Of a stretch of 64,000 bases of DNA, positions 52,930 to 63,447 are shown one piece after another. The DNA lies in NCBI RefSeq assembly GCF_004963255.1, contig NZ_SUGA01000033.1, forward strand, positions 1-64,000, written 5' to 3'. The first letter of the stretch is position 1. Each line of letters starts with the position of its first letter. Both the position numbers and the translations under genes were made by a program. Source of the stretch: Mesorhizobium sp. (GTDB lineage: Bacteria; Pseudomonadota; Alphaproteobacteria; Rhizobiales; Rhizobiaceae). Below the pieces are notes generated by a model. The model made no database searches and was not told where the DNA came from. It worked only from the letters and a program-made list of their open reading frames with translations.

Positions 52930-53748
52930 TCAGGCGGCGCGCAGCTTGCGCTCACGGCGGATCACCTCGGAGGCGAGCTGCAGATAGGCCTGGCTGCCGG
53001 AGCATTTCAGGTCATAGAGGATGGCCGGCTTGCCATAGGACGGCGCTTCGGAAACCCGCACATTGCGCGGGATGATCGTCTCATAGACCTTGTCGCCCAT
53101 ATGGGTGCGCACGTCCTGGACCACCTGGTTGGCGAGGTTGTTGCGGCCGTCATACATGGTGAGCACGATGCCCTGGATGGTCAGGTCCGGATTGATCGTG
53201 CCGCGCACCTGCTCGACCGTTTCCAGCAACTGGCTGAGACCCTCCAGCGCAAAGAACTCGCATTGCAGCGGCACGAGAACGGAATCGGCTGCCGCCATTG
53301 AATTCAAAGTCAAAAGATTGAGCGAGGGCGGGCAGTCGATCAGCACATAGCCGAACGGCGCCGACCGTTCCGCCGCGGCGCGCAGGGCATTGCGCAACCT
53401 GAGCACACGGTCGGGCGCCGAGGCGATCTCCATCTCGATGCCGAGCAGGTCGAGCGTCGAAGGCACGATGGATAGGCCCGGCACCGCCGTCGGCACGGCT
53501 GCCGCTTCCAGATCGAGCTCGCCGGTCAGCACATCATAGGACGAGACGGTCCGATCCTTGCGGTCGATGCCGAGCCCGGTGCTGGCATTGCCCTGCGGAT
53601 CGAGGTCGACGATCAGCACGCGCTCGCCGATCGCGGCCAGCGCCGTGGCCAGGTTGATGGCCGTCGTTGTCTTCCCGACGCCACCCTTCTGGTTGGCGAC
53701 AGTGATGATACGCGGTGCTGTGCTCATGGGCCTATGCCAGTAATTCAT
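52930..53748 (-). CDS. parA: Chromosome partitioning ATPase ParA
   Basis: The product is 272 aa from the ATG that overlaps the rsmG stop (ATGA); an in-frame ATG at 53727 (MSTAPRII) would give 265 aa. The deviant Walker A KGGVGKTTTAINLATAL follows RIITVANQ. DLDPQGNASTGLG and LIDCPPSLNLLTLN are the switch regions. No N-terminal helix-turn-helix is present, so it is the chromosomal (Soj-like) type. It drives origin segregation with ParB. Confidence 0.97.
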   Translation of the reverse strand: MNYWHRPMSTAPRIITVANQKGGVGKTTTAINLATALAAIGERVLIVDLDPQGNASTGLGIDRKDRTVSSYDVLTGELDLEAAAVPTAVPGLSIVPSTLDLLGIEMEIASAPDRVLRLRNALRAAAERSAPFGYVLIDCPPSLNLLTLNSMAAADSVLVPLQCEFFALEGLSQLLETVEQVRGTINPDLTIQGIVLTMYDGRNNLANQVVQDVRTHMGDKVYETIIPRNVRVSEAPSYGKPAILYDLKCSGSQAYLQLASEVIRRERKLRAA

Positions 53749-54401
53749 TGCTGTTTCGCCGGGCGCAAGTCGCTGATTTCGAGGATGACGCCATGGGGGT
53801 CGGTCATGCTCGAATGTTCTACCAGATCGAAGGCCCAGCGGTGAGTGCTTTCTTCCACTTCGGCCCGGTAATCCCGGCCTTTATGGAAAAGCGCGCGCGC
53901 CCCTTTGGCCAGCCAGGGCGCCGCCAGATCGAGCAGGTCCGGGAGCGCCGCCAGCGCCCGCGCCGTGACGATTTCCGGTGCGGAAACAAGTGGATAGCTG
54001 TCGTCGATGCGCTTTGCCAGGACCCGCGCCGGCAAATCGAATTGGCCCACGACAGACTGCAGGAATGACGCCTTCTTGCGGTTGCTCTCGACCAAATCGA
54101 TCGACGCGCCGGGACGCTCCTTGAGCAGAAAACCGAGCACCAGCCCCGGAAAACCGCCGCCCGAGCCAAGATCAACCCAGCGTGTCGCGGCGGGCGCGAT
54201 TCGCGCGAGCTGGGCGCTATCCAGGATATGGCGCCGCCAGACGTCGTCCAGCGTCGACGGCGCCGCCAGATTGATGCTGCGATTCCATTTCAGGAACAGC
54301 TGTTCGAAGGCCCGCAGCCGCTCGAATGTTTCACGTGAAACCGGACCCGCTGCCTTCTGCAGGTCCGCCCAGGCACTGGCGCCCAAGCCATCCGCGCTCA
54401 C
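53745..54401 (-). CDS. rsmG: 16S rRNA (guanine-N7) methyltransferase RsmG
   Basis: The product is 218 aa with a GTG start overlapping the mnmG stop (GTGA). SAM-binding motif VDLGSGGGFPGLVLGFLL is preceded by FLKWNRSINLAAPSTLDDVWRRHILDSAQ, the family signature. It methylates G527 of 16S rRNA. One parS-like site lies inside its 5' region (54327-54342), within codons for VSRETFE. Confidence 0.96.
   Translation of the reverse strand: MSADGLGASAWADLQKAAGPVSRETFERLRAFEQLFLKWNRSINLAAPSTLDDVWRRHILDSAQLARIAPAATRWVDLGSGGGFPGLVLGFLLKERPGASIDLVESNRKKASFLQSVVGQFDLPARVLAKRIDDSYPLVSAPEIVTARALAALPDLLDLAAPWLAKGARALFHKGRDYRAEVEESTHRWAFDLVEHSSMTDPHGVILEISDLRPAKQQ
54327..54342. promoter_or_regulatory. parS-like site 1 (in rsmG)
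   Basis: TGTTTCACGTGAAACC differs at one position from the consensus TGTTTCACGTGAAACA. It lies 0.6 kb upstream of parA. Confidence 0.92.
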
Positions 54402-56272
54402 GCCACGGACCTGCGCGCCGCAAGCTCGGCGTTGCGGACATGCGCGACAATGATGGCAAGCGCCGCTGGCGTCATGCCTTCCATCCGTTGCGCGTCGGCG
54501 ATCGAACGCGGCTGGCGCGTCCTCATCTTCTGCTTCAGCTCGTTCGACAGGCCCGGAACATCTGAGAAGTCGATCCCCTCAGGGATGAGCCGCGATTCCT
54601 CGTGCCTGATCTGCGCCACATCCGCCTGCTGGCGATCGAGGTAAACCGAATATTTCGCTTCCGTTTCAAGCCGCTCGGCCGTCTTGGCGTCAAGCACGGC
54701 AAAGCGCGGTTCGACGCGGGCGAGCCAGGCCATGTCGACGCCCGGATGCGCCAAGAGCTCGTAAGCCGAGCGCCGCACGCCGTCCTTGTTAATCTCCAGC
54801 CCGAGCCGCGCCGCCTCGTTCGGCGTCCAGGCCACCGACTTCGCCAACGCACGAGCCTCGTCGAGCCTCTGTACCATCTCGCCAAACCGCTGCAGCCGCT
54901 CCGGTGACCCGATACCGAGCTTTTCAGCCAGAGGCGTCAGCCGCTCGTCTGCATTGTCGGCGCGCAGCGAAAGCCGGAACTCGGCGCGCGAGGTGAACAT
55001 CCGATAGGGCTCTGCGATGCCGCGGCTGGTGAGGTCATCGATCATCACGCCGATATAGGCTTCGGTTCGGCTGAGCACGACTTCGTCGTCGCCGGCCGCC
55101 TTGCGCGCCGCGTTGAGCCCGGCAAGCAGGCCTTGCGCGCCCGCCTCCTCATAGCCGGTGGTGCCGTTGATCTGCCCGGCCAGGAACAGGCCGGCGACGC
55201 GCTTGGTCTCCAGCGTCGTCTTCAGCTCGCGCGGATCGACATGGTCGTACTCGATCGCGTAGCCCGGCTGCAGCATCGTCGCCTTCTCCAGCCCGGGAAT
55301 GGTCTTCAGGATCTCAAGCTGAACGCCCTCCGGCAGCGAGGTCGAGATGCCGTTCGGATAGACCGTGTCGTCCTCGAGACCTTCCGGCTCCAGGAATATC
55401 TGATGGCCTTCGCGGTCGCCGAACTTGACGATCTTGTCCTCGATCGACGGACAGTAACGCGGCCCGACACCTTCGATGGAGCCGGAATACATGGCGGAGC
55501 GGCCGAGATTGGCGCGGATCAGCTCATGCGTCGCCGGCATCGTGCGGGTGATACCGCAATGGATCTGCGGGTTGGCGATAGCGTCCGTCATCAGCGAGAA
55601 CGGCACCGGATCCTCGTCCGCGGCTTGGGCGTCCAGCGAAGCCCAATCGATGGTGCGACCGTCGAGGCGAGGGGGCGTGCCCGTCTTCAGGCGCCCGAGC
55701 TGAAAACCCGCGCGCGCCATGGTGGCCGACAGGCCCATGCTGGCCTGCTCGTTCATCCGGCCGGCGATGATCTTCCTTTCGCCGATATGGATCAATCCGC
55801 GCAGGAAGGTACCGGTCGTCAGCACGACGGCGCCGCAAGCCAGTCGGCGGTCGCCCGATATCTGAACGGCAGCGATCCGCCCGTCCACGATTTCAAAGTC
55901 GAGAACTTCGCCCTCAACGACATCGAGATCGTTCTGCTGCCGAATCGCTTCCTGCATGGCCAGCCGATAAAGCTTGCGGTCGGCCTGGGTGCGCGGCCCA
56001 CGCACAGCTGGCCCCTTGCGGCGATTGAGCAGGCGGAACTGGATGCCGGCGGCGTCGGCGATGCGACCCATCAGCCCGTCCATGGCGTCGATCTCGCGCA
56101 CGAGATGGCCCTTGCCGAGACCGCCGATCGCTGGATTGCAGGACATGACGCCGATCGTGTCGAAGCGCAGCGTCACCAGCGCGGTCCTGGCGCCGGCGCG
56201 CGCGGCGGCACTCGCCGCCTCGCATCCGGCATGGCCGCCGCCCACCACCACCACATCATAGTGATCGGTCAT
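54398..56272 (-). CDS. mnmG: tRNA uridine-5-carboxymethylaminomethyl modification enzyme MnmG
   Basis: The product is 624 aa from the ATG of MTDHYDVVVVGG. FAD motif VVVGGGHAGCEAASAAARAG (8-27), MSCNPAIGGLGKGHLVREIDAMDG, TGTFLRGLIHIGER, QINGTTGYEEAGAQGLLAGLNAA and the C-terminal MnmE-binding helices are all typical. With MnmE it modifies U34 of certain tRNAs. It precedes rsmG and follows mnmE, with parS-like sites in the mnmE/mnmG spacer. Confidence 0.97.
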   Translation of the reverse strand: MTDHYDVVVVGGGHAGCEAASAAARAGARTALVTLRFDTIGVMSCNPAIGGLGKGHLVREIDAMDGLMGRIADAAGIQFRLLNRRKGPAVRGPRTQADRKLYRLAMQEAIRQQNDLDVVEGEVLDFEIVDGRIAAVQISGDRRLACGAVVLTTGTFLRGLIHIGERKIIAGRMNEQASMGLSATMARAGFQLGRLKTGTPPRLDGRTIDWASLDAQAADEDPVPFSLMTDAIANPQIHCGITRTMPATHELIRANLGRSAMYSGSIEGVGPRYCPSIEDKIVKFGDREGHQIFLEPEGLEDDTVYPNGISTSLPEGVQLEILKTIPGLEKATMLQPGYAIEYDHVDPRELKTTLETKRVAGLFLAGQINGTTGYEEAGAQGLLAGLNAARKAAGDDEVVLSRTEAYIGVMIDDLTSRGIAEPYRMFTSRAEFRLSLRADNADERLTPLAEKLGIGSPERLQRFGEMVQRLDEARALAKSVAWTPNEAARLGLEINKDGVRRSAYELLAHPGVDMAWLARVEPRFAVLDAKTAERLETEAKYSVYLDRQQADVAQIRHEESRLIPEGIDFSDVPGLSNELKQKMRTRQPRSIADAQRMEGMTPAALAIIVAHVRNAELAARRSVA

Positions 56273-56349
56273 TTTCCGAGAATCCGCTTTCAGAGATGGA
56301 TTGACACATGTCCCTGCCACCTCGCGCTGTCAAGGAGGAAGACCGGACT

Positions 56350-56365
56350 CGTTTCACGTGAAACA
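56350..56365. promoter_or_regulatory. parS-like site 2 (mnmE/mnmG spacer)
   Basis: CGTTTCACGTGAAACA has one mismatch to the parS consensus. Confidence 0.92.
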
Positions 56366-56388
56366 TCGATCCAGCCCAATTGCGTAGT

Positions 56389-56404
56389 TGTTTCACGTGA
56401 GTCA
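56389..56404. promoter_or_regulatory. parS-like site 3 (mnmE/mnmG spacer)
   Basis: TGTTTCACGTGAGTCA has two mismatches to the consensus. It starts 39 bp from the start of site 2. Confidence 0.75.
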
Positions 56405-56426
56405 CTGCCGGACAGAGGCCGCCCCG

Positions 56427-56442
56427 TGTTTCACGTGAATCA
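56427..56442. promoter_or_regulatory. parS-like site 4 (at the mnmE 3' end)
   Basis: TGTTTCACGTGAATCA has one mismatch to the consensus. It starts 38 bp after site 3 and reaches the mnmE stop codon. Confidence 0.85.
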
Positions 56443-57759
56443 CTTACCAATGCAGAACTGCGAAAAGATGACGTCGAGCAGATCCTCGACGTCGACCGCG
56501 CCCACGATTCGCCCGAGACGCTCGGCCGCCAACCGCAAATCCTCGGCGCGCAGCTCCTGGCTCCGCCCTGACAGCGCAGCCCTCAGGAAATGCATCGCCT
56601 CTTGCAGCAGCTCGACATGGCGCACTCTGGATGGCAGGATGTCACCCGGCTCGCCAACCGCGGCTGCGGCGCGGCTTCCGATCTCGACGAGAAGCTGCGC
56701 CAGTCCGCTGCCGTCCTTGGAAGAAATCGCCAGGTCGTAGGCACCGGCGCCGACATCGGCGATGTCCGACTTCGTGCCGATCCTCAGCACCGGAGCCCCA
56801 CTTGGAACGCCACCAACGGGCGCCGGATTGGCCATATCCTCCAACAGCAGGACAAGATCGGCCGCGTCAGCCTTGGCCCGCGCTCGTTCTATACCGATCG
56901 CTTCCACCTTGCCCGCAGCGTCGCGCAACCCGGCGGTGTCGACAAGCCGCACCTTCAGCCCGTTGAGGTCCATGACGACCTCGAGCAGATCGCGGGTCGT
57001 GCCCGGTTCATCGGTAACGATCGCCGCTTCACGCTGCGCCAAGGCGTTGAACAGGCTGGATTTGCCGGCATTCGGCGCGCCGAGGATCACGACCTCAAAA
57101 CCGTCGCGGATAATTTCCGCTGCCTTGAAGCCTTCGATGTGCCGCTCGATCTCGCCGATCATCGCTGTCACGTCCGACCAGACCGCCTCCGAAACGGAAC
57201 CCGGGACATGCTCCTCGTCGGCGAAGTCGATCTCCGCCTCGATCATCGCCCGCGCATGGATCAGCCGGCGGCGCCAGCCCGAATAAAGCTCGCTCTGCGC
57301 GCCTTCGGCGTTGCACAAGGCAAAGCGACGCTGCGCCTCGGTCTCCGCATTGACCAGATCGGCCAAGGCCTCCGTCTCGACCAGATCCAGCCGGCCGTTG
57401 AGAAAGGCGCGCCTGGTGAACTCCCCGGGCTCGGCGTGCCTGATGCCTTCGAAGCCGGCGATCGTCTCCAGCAGCTTGGCGGCGACTGCCCGGCTGCCAT
57501 GGACCTGGAATTCGGCGACGTCCTCGCCGGTGAAGCTGCCAGGACCTGGAAAGAACAGCACGAGCCCGTGGTCGATCGTCGAACCATCCGCCGCCCTGAG
57601 CTTCCGCAAATTGGTAAACCGATCCTTAATCGGCCCGGCGATCGTTTCGACAACGAATCGAGTCTTTGGGCCGGAAAGACGGATAACCGCGATGCCGGCG
57701 GGCAGGCGGCCGCTGGACAGCGCGACGATCGAATCCTTCGAAGCCATTGGCGAAACCAT
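56440..57759 (-). CDS. mnmE: tRNA modification GTPase MnmE
   Basis: The product is 439 aa (a second ATG at residue 5 is possible). An N-terminal folate-binding domain (DSIVALSSGRLPAGIAVIRLSG) precedes the inserted GTPase domain: Walker A GAPNAGKSS (227-235), DEPGTTRD, DTAGLRD (274-280). The C-terminal FCIGK box ends the protein, with the catalytic Cys retained. It partners with MnmG. It is the first gene of the mnmE-mnmG-rsmG-parA-parB series. Confidence 0.97.
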   Translation of the reverse strand: MVSPMASKDSIVALSSGRLPAGIAVIRLSGPKTRFVVETIAGPIKDRFTNLRKLRAADGSTIDHGLVLFFPGPGSFTGEDVAEFQVHGSRAVAAKLLETIAGFEGIRHAEPGEFTRRAFLNGRLDLVETEALADLVNAETEAQRRFALCNAEGAQSELYSGWRRRLIHARAMIEAEIDFADEEHVPGSVSEAVWSDVTAMIGEIERHIEGFKAAEIIRDGFEVVILGAPNAGKSSLFNALAQREAAIVTDEPGTTRDLLEVVMDLNGLKVRLVDTAGLRDAAGKVEAIGIERARAKADAADLVLLLEDMANPAPVGGVPSGAPVLRIGTKSDIADVGAGAYDLAISSKDGSGLAQLLVEIGSRAAAAVGEPGDILPSRVRHVELLQEAMHFLRAALSGRSQELRAEDLRLAAERLGRIVGAVDVEDLLDVIFSQFCIGK

Positions 57760-57868
57760 TTGCCGGACCTGCCGAACCGCCTAGATTAAAAGATGGAGCC
57801 CGACAACCACTTCACACTTTTCGGCATCCGGCCCTTGCCCTGTAAACTCAAACCCGAGCCCGCCCATC

Positions 57869-59884
57869 GTGACCTTGCCCGCACGAAACCTGCTTACCGA
57901 AGAAGCCAGCCCCTATCTGCGGCAGCACAGCGACAACCCTGTCCATTGGCGCGGCTGGTCGCCGGCCGCCCTTGCCGAGGCCAGGGAACTCGGCCGGCCG
58001 ATCCTGCTCTCCATCGGCTACGCCGCCTGCCATTGGTGCCATGTCATGGCCCAGGAAAGCTTCGAGAACGACGCCGTCGCGGACGTCATGAACCGGCTCT
58101 ACGTGAATATCAAGGTCGATCGCGAGGAGCGGCCGGACATCGACCAGATCTATATGGCCGCGCTCCACGCCATGGGCGAACAGGGCGGCTGGCCGTTGAC
58201 CGTGTTCCTGACGCCCGACGGCAAGCCGTTCTGGGGCGGCACCTATTTTCCGCGCGAGGCGCGTTACGGGCGGCCGAGCTTCATCCAGGTGCTGGAAGCG
58301 GTCGACAAGGCTTGGCGGGAAAAGCAGCAGAGCCTCGCCGAAAGCGCCGACGGGCTGACCGCTCATGTCGAATCTCGGCTTGCCGGAACAAAGGGCAAGG
58401 CGGTGCTCGACCGCGGCACGCTCGCCGATCTTGCCGGCCGCATCGGCGGCATGATCGACCGTGATCTCGGCGGCTTGAAGGGCGCGCCCAAATTCCCGAA
58501 CGCCCCCTTCATGCACGCGCTCTGGCTGTCCTGGCTGCGCGACGGCCAGGCGGACCACCGCGATGCCGTGCTCACCAGTCTCGAAAAGATGCTTGCCGGC
58601 GGCATTTACGACCATGTCGGCGGCGGCCTCAGCCGCTACTCTACCGATGCCGAATGGTTGGTGCCGCATTTCGAAAAAATGCTTTACGACAATGCCCAGC
58701 TCATTCGCCTGTGCAATTGGGCCTATGCCGCGACCGGAAACGACTTGTTCCGGGTACGAATCGAAGAGACCGTCGCCTGGCTGCTGCGTGAGATGCGTGT
58801 CGAAGGCGGCGCCTTCGCCGCCAGCCTCGACGCCGACAGCGACGGCGAGGAGGGGCTTTTCTACACCTGGAGCCGCGACGAGGTCGAAGCCGCGCTGGGC
58901 GACGACGCCCCAACTTTCTTTCAATATTTCGAGCTGGCCGCGCCGCATGGCTGGGAAGGCAAGCCGATCGTCCGCCAAAGCGAAACGCAGCAAAGCAACG
59001 GCATTGCCGACTACGCCCAGCTTGCCCCTTTGAAAGCGAAGCTGCTGGCTGTCCGCGAACAACGCGTCAGGCCCGGTCGTGACGGCAAGGTGCTCACCGA
59101 CTGGAACGGTCTGATGATTGCGGCACTCGCCGAAACCGGCCGCTCCCTTGGCAGGCGCGACTGGATCGATGCCGCGGCAAAAGCCTTCACCCATATTGTA
59201 GAGGCCAGCCAGCACGGTCGTCTGCCGCATTCCATGCTTGACGCGAAGAGGCTTTTCCCGGCTTTGTCGAGCGACTATGCCGCCATGACCAACGCCGCGA
59301 TTGCGTTGTTCGAAGCGACCGGTGATCAGGCCTATTCGGCGCAGGCGAGACATTTCATCGAGGAGCTAGACCGGTGGCATCTCGATGGAGAAAAAACCGG
59401 CTACTGGCTGACCGCGTCGGACAGCGGCGACGTGCCAATCCGCATCCGCGGCGATGTCGATGAAGCGATTCCTTCCGCCACCAGCCAGATCGTCGAGGCG
59501 CTGGTGCGGCTGTCATCGCTCACCGGCGATCTCGATCTCTGGGAGAAGGCTTGGGCGACCGCCGAGCACGCCATGGGCCGCGCATCCCAGCAGCCCTACG
59601 GCCAGGCCGGCATCGTCAATGCCTGTGCCCTGGCGCTCGAGCCGCTGAAGCTTGTCGTCATAGATGAGCCGGGATCTTCAAGCCTTGTTCCGGTTGCGAA
59701 TCGGAATCCCGACCCTCGCCGGGTCGATATCGTCGCGCCGATCGGTACGGAAGCGAATCGACCGTTGCTGCCGGGCGGCGTGCTGCCGCCGACGGACAAG
59801 CCAGGCGCCTGGTTCTGCAGCGGGCAGGTATGTTTGCCGGTGGTGACGGATGCCGAGGAATTGGAGAAGTTGTTACGGCGATAG
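57869..59884 (+). CDS. Thioredoxin-domain DUF255 protein (YyaL/spermatogenesis-associated 20-like)
   Basis: The product is 671 aa with a GTG start. The N-terminal DUF255 thioredoxin-like domain begins LLTEEASPYLRQHSDNPVHWRGW and has CHWC (Cys54, Cys57) in GYAACHWCHVMAQESF. DREERPDID and GGWPLTVFLTPDGKPFWGGTYFP follow. The rest is an (alpha/alpha)6-type barrel like N-acylglucosamine epimerases (GGIYDHVGGGLSRYSTDAEWLVPHFEKMLYDNAQL). Its cellular role is unclear. It is divergent from mnmE and convergent with rho. Confidence 0.92.
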   Translation: MTLPARNLLTEEASPYLRQHSDNPVHWRGWSPAALAEARELGRPILLSIGYAACHWCHVMAQESFENDAVADVMNRLYVNIKVDREERPDIDQIYMAALHAMGEQGGWPLTVFLTPDGKPFWGGTYFPREARYGRPSFIQVLEAVDKAWREKQQSLAESADGLTAHVESRLAGTKGKAVLDRGTLADLAGRIGGMIDRDLGGLKGAPKFPNAPFMHALWLSWLRDGQADHRDAVLTSLEKMLAGGIYDHVGGGLSRYSTDAEWLVPHFEKMLYDNAQLIRLCNWAYAATGNDLFRVRIEETVAWLLREMRVEGGAFAASLDADSDGEEGLFYTWSRDEVEAALGDDAPTFFQYFELAAPHGWEGKPIVRQSETQQSNGIADYAQLAPLKAKLLAVREQRVRPGRDGKVLTDWNGLMIAALAETGRSLGRRDWIDAAAKAFTHIVEASQHGRLPHSMLDAKRLFPALSSDYAAMTNAAIALFEATGDQAYSAQARHFIEELDRWHLDGEKTGYWLTASDSGDVPIRIRGDVDEAIPSATSQIVEALVRLSSLTGDLDLWEKAWATAEHAMGRASQQPYGQAGIVNACALALEPLKLVVIDEPGSSSLVPVANRNPDPRRVDIVAPIGTEANRPLLPGGVLPPTDKPGAWFCSGQVCLPVVTDAEELEKLLRR

Positions 59885-59890
59885 CGCCAC

Positions 59891-60036
59891 TTACCCTCCC
59901 CCTTGTGGGGCGAGTCGGCTTTTGATCGCAGCGAAGAGTAGATCATGAGACGGGCAGGGGGTTGAAACAAAAGAGTCTTTCGATCCCCACCCCGCTCCGC
60001 TTCGCGGATCGACCCTCCCCACAAGGGGGAGGGTAA
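59891..60036. repeat. Long inverted repeat between convergent genes, family F
   Basis: The arms TTACCCTCCCCCTTGTGGGG and CCCCACAAGGGGGAGGGTAA are perfect complements over 20 bp. They sit 6 nt from the DUF255 stop and 6 nt from the rho stop. It probably acts as a bidirectional terminator. Confidence 0.85.
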
Positions 60037-60042
60037 GCCCAA

Positions 60043-61308
<1,266 letters not shown>

Positions 61309-61484
61309 TAGATAGACTCTGGGTAGGCTTTTGGGAGAAAATCGGCTGAATACGACAAATGCCGGGCGCGGCCGAAAGCGAGTAAAGGGGGCGGCGCATG
61401 ACGGGAAGGAAGACCCGTCTTTTATCGTCGGTCGCCTGAAAGAGCAAGCCGCCTTTTGCTCGGCTTCTTCTGGTTTTAGGGAGC

Positions 61485-62021
61485 CTAGAACGGCTTCACG
61501 ACGACCAGGATGACGATGACGATCATCAGCAATGTGGGGATCTCGTTGACGATCCGCCAGTGCCTGGCCGGCTTTTCGTTCTTGTCCTCGGCGAATTTCC
61601 TGACTGCGCCGGCGAGATAGCCATGCAGACCCGACAGGATGAGCACCAGCGCGATCTTGGTGTGCAGCCAACCGCCCTGGAAACCGAAGCCTTTCCAGGC
61701 CAGCCAAAGGCCGAACACCCAGGTCACGATCATCGCCGGATTGATGATCCCCCGGAGCAGCCGGCGCTCCATCACCTTGAAGGTTTCGGACTGCACCGAG
61801 CCCTTCTCGGCATCGACATGATAGACGAAGAGCCGCGGCAGATAGAGCATGCCGGCCATCCAGGCGATCACCGCGATCACATGGATGGCCTTCGCCCAAA
61901 GATAGAAGCCGTCGCCAGCCACCAGGTATAGAAGGGCCGTCGCCACCACGAGAACCACAATACCGATCACCATGCGGTTCATCGCCTGGCCGGTGGTGTT
62001 CTCGTTGCTCACATTGCTCAT
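61485..62021 (-). CDS. hemJ: Protoporphyrinogen oxidase HemJ
   Basis: The product is 178 aa with four to five membrane helices. Conserved HemJ features are FYLWAKAIHVIAVIAWMAGMLYLPRLFVYHV (heme/porphyrin-ligand His in AIHVI), FKVMERRLLRGIINPAMI with the conserved basic residues, and LHTKIALVLILSGLHGYL. It oxidises protoporphyrinogen IX in heme synthesis. The start overlaps the hemE stop (ATGA), so the two are coupled. Confidence 0.93.
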   Translation of the reverse strand: MSNVSNENTTGQAMNRMVIGIVVLVVATALLYLVAGDGFYLWAKAIHVIAVIAWMAGMLYLPRLFVYHVDAEKGSVQSETFKVMERRLLRGIINPAMIVTWVFGLWLAWKGFGFQGGWLHTKIALVLILSGLHGYLAGAVRKFAEDKNEKPARHWRIVNEIPTLLMIVIVILVVVKPF

Positions 62022-63046
62022 CGGTGGCCCCTCACCATTTTCACCATCGCTTCGACATGCGCCACCGGCGTCTCCGGCGTGATGCCATGGCCGAGATTGA
62101 AGATCAGCGGGCCGCCGCCCAGCGTCTTCAGGATGGCATCGACGCCATCGGCCAGCGCCTTGCCGCCGGCGACCAGCCGCAGCGGATCGAGATTACCCTG
62201 CACCGCGCCTTCGCGCTGCAGCTCCTTCGCCATGGACAAAGGCACGGTCCAGTCGAGGCCGAGACCGGCAATGCCGGTCTTCTTCCTGTAGTCGCGATAG
62301 CGCTCCCCGGCGCCCTTCGGAAACCCGATCACCGGCACGTCGGGATGAACCGCCTTCACCTGCCGCACGATCTCGGCCACCGGCTCGACGCAGAAAGCCT
62401 CGAAGGAGGGCTCGTCCAGCACGCCCGACCAGGAATCGAAAATCTGCACCGCATCGGCGCCGGCTTCGATCTGGCGGATGAGATAGGCAGCCGAATGATC
62501 GGCCAATGTCTTCAAGAGCCTCGCGAAGGCCTCAGGCTCGCGATAGGCGAACAGCCGCGCCGGTCCCTGGTCGGGCGTGCCCTGCCCGGCGATCATATAG
62601 GTCGCCACCGTCCATGGCGCGCCACAGAAGCCGAGCAGCGTCGTCTCGTCGGGCAGCTTGGCGCGCAGCCGACGCACGGTCTCGTAGACCGGCTCGAGAT
62701 TCACGTGAAACACATCGCCGTTCAGCGCCGCAATCTCGGCCGCCGAGATCGGCTTCAGGACCGGCCCGCGGCCTTCCTCGAAACGGACATCCCTTCCCAA
62801 GGCGTTGGGCACAACGAGAATGTCGGAGAACAGGATCGAGGCGTCGAAGCCGAAGCGTTCGATCGGCTGCAGCGTCACCTCGACGGCGAGTTCCGGATCG
62901 TAGCAAAGATCGAGAAAGGATCCGGCCCGCTTCCTCGTCTCTCTATATTCGGGAAGATAGCGGCCCGCCTGGCGCATCATCCAGAGCGGCGGCGGTGAAA
63001 CCGTCTCGCCCTTGAGGACGTCCAGCACGATCCGTTTCCCAGCCAT
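62018..63046 (-). CDS. hemE: Uroporphyrinogen decarboxylase
   Basis: The product is 342 aa. The N-terminal signature PPPLWMMRQAGRYLPEYRETR (18-38) contains the substrate-binding arginines; SILFSDILVVPNALG, GFCGAPWTVATYMIAG and IQIFDSWSG-like VQIFDSWSGVLD are all conserved. It decarboxylates uroporphyrinogen III to coproporphyrinogen III. Its start faces the predicted replication origin, as in other alphaproteobacteria. A parS-like site lies within it. Confidence 0.97.
   Translation of the reverse strand: MAGKRIVLDVLKGETVSPPPLWMMRQAGRYLPEYRETRKRAGSFLDLCYDPELAVEVTLQPIERFGFDASILFSDILVVPNALGRDVRFEEGRGPVLKPISAAEIAALNGDVFHVNLEPVYETVRRLRAKLPDETTLLGFCGAPWTVATYMIAGQGTPDQGPARLFAYREPEAFARLLKTLADHSAAYLIRQIEAGADAVQIFDSWSGVLDEPSFEAFCVEPVAEIVRQVKAVHPDVPVIGFPKGAGERYRDYRKKTGIAGLGLDWTVPLSMAKELQREGAVQGNLDPLRLVAGGKALADGVDAILKTLGGGPLIFNLGHGITPETPVAHVEAMVKMVRGHR
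62697..62712. promoter_or_regulatory. parS-like site 5 (in hemE)
   Basis: AGATTCACGTGAAACA has two mismatches to the parS consensus and lies about 0.35 kb from the hemE start and the origin spacer. Confidence 0.7.
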
Positions 63047-63447
63047 CCAGCGCCCGCCTCTCCAGGTCTCTTAAATCAAATATCTATTTTAAAAGAGTCT
63101 TCTGATTCTAAGAGTCTGTTGGTTGTGATGATTGCGACCTGTCCAGCCTGCGGCTCGAAAAGGCCAGTCAGCATATTGTCGCGTACTCGTTTTCGCAAAT
63201 TGGAGGGATCTGGGGACAAGGCCGATTCAGGCTTTCGAGTCAAAAGCTTGGCCGTTCCGCTCCGATATCCGGGCTGTGGATGAAACCGACCCGGAAAAGT
63301 TGATCCCCAGTTTTGTCCCCAGCGCCGCGACAAAGCCTACAGCGGGTCGAATTGTGGACAAGCGGCCATCTGATACAGTCGCTTCGCTACCCAAGGCCCG
63401 CCCATCCAGCCTTGTTCACAATTGCCCACAGCCTGGACCCATCCCCT
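63047..63447. other. Predicted chromosomal replication origin (oriC)
   Basis: This 401-bp gap between divergent hemE and ppsR is the position of oriC in Caulobacter and several other alphaproteobacteria. An AT-rich run (about 63071-63120) holds three GANTC sites at 63095, 63104 and 63112; two more lie at 63224 and 63237. DnaA-box-like 9-mers are TGTGGATGA (63275) and TGTGGACAA (63353), each one mismatch from TGTGGATAA. Two-mismatch versions occur at 63211, 63301, 63313, 63412 and 63422. No gene is seen. Confidence 0.8.

Noticed and set aside
61309..61899. Open frame that extends rho upstream by about 197 codons
   Set aside because: It overlaps hemJ in another frame, and the conserved Rho N-terminus begins at 61308. 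The extension reads as low-complexity shadow sequence.
63071..63092. CtrA-type TTAA-N7-TTAA site in the origin spacer
   Set aside because: Two TTAA motifs occur but 14 nt apart, not 7, so the spacing does not fit.
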